Positions 51,912-55,839 of a stretch of DNA of 55,839 nucleotides are shown here, one piece after another (positions within the stretch are counted from its first letter, which is position 1; every line of letters begins with the position of its first letter). A program made the position numbers and the translations under genes. The stretch is from the NCBI RefSeq assembly GCF_022346885.1, contig NZ_JAKRNK010000015.1, forward strand, positions 1 to 55,839, in the 5' to 3' direction. This DNA comes from Paenibacillus sp. ACRRX (GTDB taxonomy: Bacteria; Bacillota; Bacilli; Paenibacillales; Paenibacillaceae). Below the pieces are notes generated by a model. It saw only the letters and a program-made list of their open reading frames with translations, was not told where the DNA came from and did no database searches.

Positions 51912-53445
51912 AACAGTTAAGCAAGGTAACTGGCCTTTCTTCAAAGGAGAATTGGCGCAATTAATTTGGATTCGTTCTCCAATTCAGAGAAATGGCAAGC
52001 AGATGATAAGAGCATACTTTAGAGCTAACGGAGTTACCAAGTGTATAGAAGTTGACTGGGGAACTCTTCCTTTATTAGCTATACAGCATTATTATCAAGA
52101 TGGAAATCTAATGAAGGCTTTCTCACCTGATGATTCCGAAATTATTGAAGTTACGATAAACCCTCAATCGGTGCGTTATTCAGAGAAAGAATGGAGAATC
52201 CAAGGGGCTAGAGACGAAGATGTTTCACAATCTTTTACCGTTACATGTGAAGGGGAAAAGTATACACTCCCTTTAATTGAGGTAATCCGAAGTATTTTGG
52301 CACCTAATCGATTTTTGTTGTATCAGATCTTTGAACCAAATTCCTTTCCGCTATATTTCCATCACAAAATTGAAGACCAGACAATACATTTCCAATTTAC
52401 TTCACTCTATGAATTCAAATACACTCGACCAGAATTTTTACTACATCTAGCTTGGTTAGTTTCGCATCCTGATATTATGCAAGTGTTCGAGAGTATAAAA
52501 CCCTGTTATATGAACAACGGTAAGTTGATGTTTGACTGGGCATTTCAACAGTCTATAACCGTGAAAGCATTAGTAAAGCCTAACTCCTATGGATATACCA
52601 TTCTACGTATACTAAGTGTATTGAATAAGCAATTGCCGTTTAAGGAAATTACATTCACACATCCGAAGTTAAATAATCATCAACGTTCAAATGAGCCTAA
52701 AAAGTACATTCTGAAAAATAAAAGTAAATATGCTGAAAATGAGGAAGTTGAACTCAGTGAAGAATTCGATGGGACAACAAGTGATTTTGATATTGTAGAT
52801 ATGGAGAACCAAAGTCATGAGTACACTTTACAGCCTAAAATTACAAGAATCCGTAAAAATGTTGATAAGCAACGTTCATTTGAAGATGAGAATACCAAAG
52901 TATATTACTTAGACGATGAAGGTAAACGTTCTACTGCAGATATTGGTGGTCATCAGATAGCGCGTGCTCTAGAGCACAAACCACTTCATGAGATAAAAGT
53001 ACAGGGCGAATTAGATGAATTCATACAAGCTCTGCAATTATTGGAAAAAGTTCAAAATATTAAGTCTGTACGTGCACATGTAGATATCTTGCCCGCTACT
53101 GGCGGTGAAAGAAAATTTAAGTATTTAAATGATGGTGTTACTAGAAGGCGATATGTATGGGCAGAAGTTGTTTTGCATAATGGTAAGCTTATAAATGTGT
53201 TGGAAATAGAAAGAGAACTATATTCTTTATCAACTTTGTTCATTCACTCTGAGAGCATTTCAGAATATAAAAGTGTAATTCAGAAGATATTAGCTAATCT
53301 CATTCATGATCAAGGAAGTTGGTTGTCTAAGTCCTTGAACTCTATTCGAGATATGGGAATACAAATATCTAAACTAAAGCACGGCTTAAATAAGCCTGAG
53401 AATAGATCAAGCACTATTATTAAACACATCATGCTTATTGTGTAG
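51901..53445 (+). CDS. tnsE: TnsE-like second target selector
   Basis: In Tn7, TnsE steers insertion to replicating DNA such as conjugal plasmids by contacting the sliding clamp and 3'-recessed ends. This protein is placed as tnsE in Tn7 (fifth gene, overlapping tnsD by 11 nt) and has a similar length (514 against 538). Its N-terminal part (WPFFKGELAQLIWIRSP, AYFRANGV, DWGTLPLLAIQHYY) and C-terminal part (VDILPATGGERKFKYLNDG) resemble TnsE from Firmicutes elements as I know them. A charged, probably flexible linker lies at about 265-330 (EENEEVELSEE-type region). ATG 51901 follows AAGGA at 51886. Similarity is weaker than for the other Tns proteins, so the family call rests partly on position. 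Confidence 0.78.
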   Translation: MSYRTVKQGNWPFFKGELAQLIWIRSPIQRNGKQMIRAYFRANGVTKCIEVDWGTLPLLAIQHYYQDGNLMKAFSPDDSEIIEVTINPQSVRYSEKEWRIQGARDEDVSQSFTVTCEGEKYTLPLIEVIRSILAPNRFLLYQIFEPNSFPLYFHHKIEDQTIHFQFTSLYEFKYTRPEFLLHLAWLVSHPDIMQVFESIKPCYMNNGKLMFDWAFQQSITVKALVKPNSYGYTILRILSVLNKQLPFKEITFTHPKLNNHQRSNEPKKYILKNKSKYAENEEVELSEEFDGTTSDFDIVDMENQSHEYTLQPKITRIRKNVDKQRSFEDENTKVYYLDDEGKRSTADIGGHQIARALEHKPLHEIKVQGELDEFIQALQLLEKVQNIKSVRAHVDILPATGGERKFKYLNDGVTRRRYVWAEVVLHNGKLINVLEIERELYSLSTLFIHSESISEYKSVIQKILANLIHDQGSWLSKSLNSIRDMGIQISKLKHGLNKPENRSSTIIKHIMLIV

Positions 53446-53808
53446 GTTATAGCTATATAGTAAATTTGGACTACTTATTATCGGAATTATGGTAATATAT
53501 ATATAGATAGTTTTATCTTAGCTTAAGATCACTTTTATTTTGTTTCAATAGATGAAAGATTGGACACGAAATATGCCAATAGGAGATTTCGTATGAAATT
53601 CAGATAAAAATTGGACTGATTTATGAGCAATAGGGATCACCAATACACTGACGATTATTGAGCAATTCTGTTCATTAAATATTGTTTATACTGAGAGTAG
53701 AAAGTCAAGTACAAAAAAACGTATGCAGACATTACAAAGTATGTATACGGTTTTATCCTGGATAAAAGATGTTACTGCTGATTAATTCAGATTATTGGGA
53801 GGGCCTTT
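53446..53808 (+). other. Junction between tns core and cargo, with an imperfect hairpin
   Basis: No gene is supported in these 363 AT-rich bases. An imperfect hairpin at 53713-53755 (AAAA-CGTAT ... ATACG-GTTTT) may be the terminator of the tns operon. TTGGAC occurs at 53466, 53560 and 53611. A four-codon frame, ATG AAA TTC AGA TAA at 53593-53607, follows AGGAG at good spacing; it may be a leader peptide or chance. GGGAGGG just before 53809 is the methyltransferase ribosome-binding site. Confidence 0.5.
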
Positions 53809-55065
53809 ATGAGCGTTATACAAAACAAACTTGACAGTTACGGAGGGAATTTTTGGGATTTTGAGAACTTTAAAACAAATGGAATACACAAAATAGCAAA
53901 TTACCCTGCAATGATGGTGGCACCCATGCAACATAAATTGATTGAAGATTTGTATGAATTCGAAGGGAATATAGACAATATATTTGACCCTTTCCATGGT
54001 TCGGGTACCACACTGGTTGAGGGAGATAAGTTTGGCATGGATCTTGTAGGAATAGATATTAATCCACTTGCAAACTTAATAACTAAGGTTAAGTTATATG
54101 GTGTAAACTTCAATACTATTTATAACAGTATCGAGAAAGTCATAAAAAACATAAATAAATTTACCAATATAGATATAGAACCGATGAATTTCCCTAATAT
54201 TAACAAATGGTTTAGGGAAGACATTATTAAGGATCTAACCATAATTAGAGAAAGCATAGTACTAGAAAAAAATGAAAAAAACAGATTATATTTTTGGTCA
54301 TGTTTTTCGGATATTGTTAGAAAGTTTAGTAACACCCGTAGCTCTACTTTTAAATTACACATAAAAGAACAAGAAAAAATTAACTTAATGCAGAATACGG
54401 TAATTAGTGATTTTATAAAAATCATAAAAGAAAGACATCATGATTTACATCCAGAATCTTCTACTAATAAAAAAATAATTCAAGGAGATTCTTTATTTGA
54501 AATGCGTAAAATTGATTCTAATAGCATTGATTTAATATGTACTTCCCCACCATATGGAGATAACGGTACCACTGTAACCTACGGACAGTTTTCGATATTG
54601 AGCTTATTTTGGATAGATAGATCTGATTTATCTATATCTGATGACGCTTTATTAAGTAATTATTCTGCTATTGATAATTTGAGTTTAGGTGGTAGAAAAA
54701 AAGAAGAATTGATTTGTAGTACGCCTACATTAAGTAGGTATTTAAACAGTATTAGTGATTCGAAAAAAATGAAAGTAATCACTTTTTTTAATGATTATTT
54801 TAAAGCACTAGAAGAAATGATTAGAGTTTTAAAGAGTAATCATTTAATGATATTAACTTTAGGAAATAGGCGAGTTGATTATAAGGAAATAAAGTTAGAT
54901 GAAATTACAAGTGAATTCACACTTTCTAATAATATGACTCTTGAAGCAAAACTGAAAAGAGAGATACCATATAAAAGAATACCAAGGAGAATTTCCAAGG
55001 TTGGGAATCTTGGTGCAGTGTCATCAATGAATACTGAAACAGTATTAATATTACGAAAAAAATAA
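53809..55065 (+). CDS. Site-specific DNA methyltransferase (N4-cytosine/N6-adenine amino-MTase type)
   Basis: The enzyme should transfer a methyl group from S-adenosylmethionine to an exocyclic amino group in a specific DNA site. The AdoMet-binding motif is F59-D60-P61-F-H-G-S-G-T-T68, followed by VGIDINPLA. The catalytic motif is T245-S-P-P-Y249 in TSPPYGDN. The AdoMet part precedes the catalytic part, with about 170 residues between that may read the target, so the motif order is that of the alpha group although SPPY and DPFxGSGTT are common in the beta group. SPPY often means N4-cytosine, but this does not prove it. The gene is the first cargo gene after tnsE and lies 13 nt before an ATPase gene, so both are likely one operon. 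No restriction nuclease is in the window. Composition is very AT-rich. Confidence 0.9.
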   Translation: MSVIQNKLDSYGGNFWDFENFKTNGIHKIANYPAMMVAPMQHKLIEDLYEFEGNIDNIFDPFHGSGTTLVEGDKFGMDLVGIDINPLANLITKVKLYGVNFNTIYNSIEKVIKNINKFTNIDIEPMNFPNINKWFREDIIKDLTIIRESIVLEKNEKNRLYFWSCFSDIVRKFSNTRSSTFKLHIKEQEKINLMQNTVISDFIKIIKERHHDLHPESSTNKKIIQGDSLFEMRKIDSNSIDLICTSPPYGDNGTTVTYGQFSILSLFWIDRSDLSISDDALLSNYSAIDNLSLGGRKKEELICSTPTLSRYLNSISDSKKMKVITFFNDYFKALEEMIRVLKSNHLMILTLGNRRVDYKEIKLDEITSEFTLSNNMTLEAKLKREIPYKRIPRRISKVGNLGAVSSMNTETVLILRKK

Positions 55066-55078
55066 GGGGAGAACAATA

Positions 55079-55839
55079 ATGCCTACTGTCACAGTTAATT
55101 TGCCTGCTGAAAATCTAACAAGTGTTTTAGGGAATGTCACAAGCCCATTCGTAGTTGTTTCGGAATTGCTAAAAAATGGTGTTGACGCGGGGGCGAATGC
55201 TGTTACCGTAATAATTGATACTACTCTTGGTGAAGTTAAAATAATTGATGATGGAAAGGGCTTTACAGTAGAAGAAATTACCGATTTAGGAACTGCTAGT
55301 GAATCGCGAAAGAAAAGGGAAGGGAATTTTAGAAATCCTGATGGAGAAATGCTTTTAGGAAGTAAGGGGCTCGCCATTTTTTCAGCATTCTCTTTAGGAA
55401 ATGAAGTTAAAATTATAACTAAAAATACAGAAAATAAAGCATATAAAATTGATTGGATCAGGTCGGGAAAAGAATTTTCCTATGATGAAATAGATGCCAG
55501 CAATATTTCAGAAGGGACAGAGGTTTCAATATCAGGAATTAATTTTAGTGAGATGTTGTTATTATCATCAGAAAAAGAATTAAGAAAACTAAAACATATT
55601 TCAATTAGAAACTTTAAAAAAAATTCAAGTATACCTAAGGTGATATTGATTAAAGATTCACAATATATAGATATGGAAATGAAAAATATTGAAGATTTTA
55701 GCGAAGACTTTACAGCGAAAGTAAGTTTTGTTTATAACAGAAAGAATAACGTTTTAGAGTATAAATATGAAGTTGATGATCCACGTATATCAAAAGAAAA
55801 AATTGTATTTAAACTTTCGGATAGTACAAATATTAAGGA
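55079..55839 (+). CDS. GHKL (MutL/MORC/Hsp90-type) ATPase, 3' end beyond the window
   Basis: The visible 253 residues form a Bergerat-fold ATP-binding domain. The N-box is E29-LLK-N33-GV-D36-A (ELLKNGVDAGA), the G1 box is D57-DGKG61-F, and the G2 region is G94-SKGLAIFSAFSLG. Spacing and wording are closest to the MutL/MORC branch rather than histidine kinases. AAGGGGAG at 55064-55071 sets ATG 55079, 13 nt after the methyltransferase stop. Such ATPases beside DNA methyltransferases occur in predicted restriction systems with Z1-type helicases, AIPR or nuclease genes (Iyer, Abhiman and Aravind described MutL/MORC-linked restriction systems), and in Mza-type defence loci. The partner genes would lie to the right. 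The frame is open to the last base; no stop is seen. Confidence 0.85.
   Translation, partial: MPTVTVNLPAENLTSVLGNVTSPFVVVSELLKNGVDAGANAVTVIIDTTLGEVKIIDDGKGFTVEEITDLGTASESRKKREGNFRNPDGEMLLGSKGLAIFSAFSLGNEVKIITKNTENKAYKIDWIRSGKEFSYDEIDASNISEGTEVSISGINFSEMLLLSSEKELRKLKHISIRNFKKNSSIPKVILIKDSQYIDMEMKNIEDFSEDFTAKVSFVYNRKNNVLEYKYEVDDPRISKEKIVFKLSDSTNIK

Larger units (their letters stand above)
45251..55839. mobile_element. Tn7-like transposon inserted downstream of glmS (one end in window)
   Basis: The element begins within about 25 bases of the glmS stop, the classic attTn7 position, with tnsA-tnsB-tnsC-tnsD-tnsE reading away from glmS. The outermost base is either T 45251 (TGTAATAG, 12 bases after the stop) or 45262 (TGTTGTAG, 23 bases after). 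With the first choice the 5-bp target duplication would be GGGCT at 45246-45250. The element runs off the right edge; the other end and most cargo are not seen. Its DNA is visibly more AT-rich than glmM and glmS. Confidence 0.9.

Overview
The window looks like the chromosome of a low-to-moderate GC, spore-former-type Bacillota, most likely Paenibacillus or a close relative. The evidence is the gene order sigW-rsiW-cdaA-cdaR-glmM-glmS (as in the Bacillus/Paenibacillus lineage), a glmS ribozyme, A/G-rich Shine-Dalgarno sites, tRNA genes with encoded CCA, and a large NRPS locus. All genes read on the + strand. Species cannot be fixed from the sequence alone.

Region 1 (about 1-31,920) is a four-gene lipopeptide synthetase: a fatty-acyl-AMP ligase fused to an acyl carrier protein, then NRPSs of about 1760, 2570 and 5531 residues. 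The eight modules, read by hand from the A-domain pocket residues, are Cys (with a heterocyclization domain and E), Thr, Gly (with a degenerate E), Asn, Tyr-like, aromatic, Pro and Gly, followed by a thioesterase. The inferred product is an N-acyl peptide opening with an alkyl-thiazoline: acyl-(D-)Cys/thiazoline-Thr-Gly-Asn-Tyr-Aro-Pro-Gly. I do not recognise it as a known compound. No transporter, PPTase, MbtH-like protein or regulator lies in the window.

Region 2 (about 32,000-32,880) holds two tandem copies of a four-tRNA unit (Gly-GCC, Arg-ACG, Pro-TGG, Gly-TCC), each with its own promoter, closed by one terminator.

Region 3 (about 33,400-45,240) is core chromosome: ppc, a DMT-family transporter, sigW-rsiW (cell-envelope stress), cdaA-cdaR (c-di-AMP synthesis) and glmM and glmS (amino-sugar precursors for the wall). 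A perfect sigma-W-type promoter lies between sigW and rsiW, a terminator and new promoter separate rsiW from cdaA, and a glmS ribozyme lies in the glmS leader.

Region 4 (about 45,250 to the window end) is a Tn7-like transposon inserted just after glmS. It has an end with 20-bp-phased repeats, tnsA, tnsB, tnsC, a TniQ/TnsD target selector whose ribosome-binding site is caught in a perfect 15-bp hairpin, and a TnsE-like gene. The cargo begins with a DNA methyltransferase and a GHKL (MutL/MORC-like) ATPase cut by the window edge. This pair suggests the first two genes of a restriction or anti-phage system whose remaining genes lie beyond the window.
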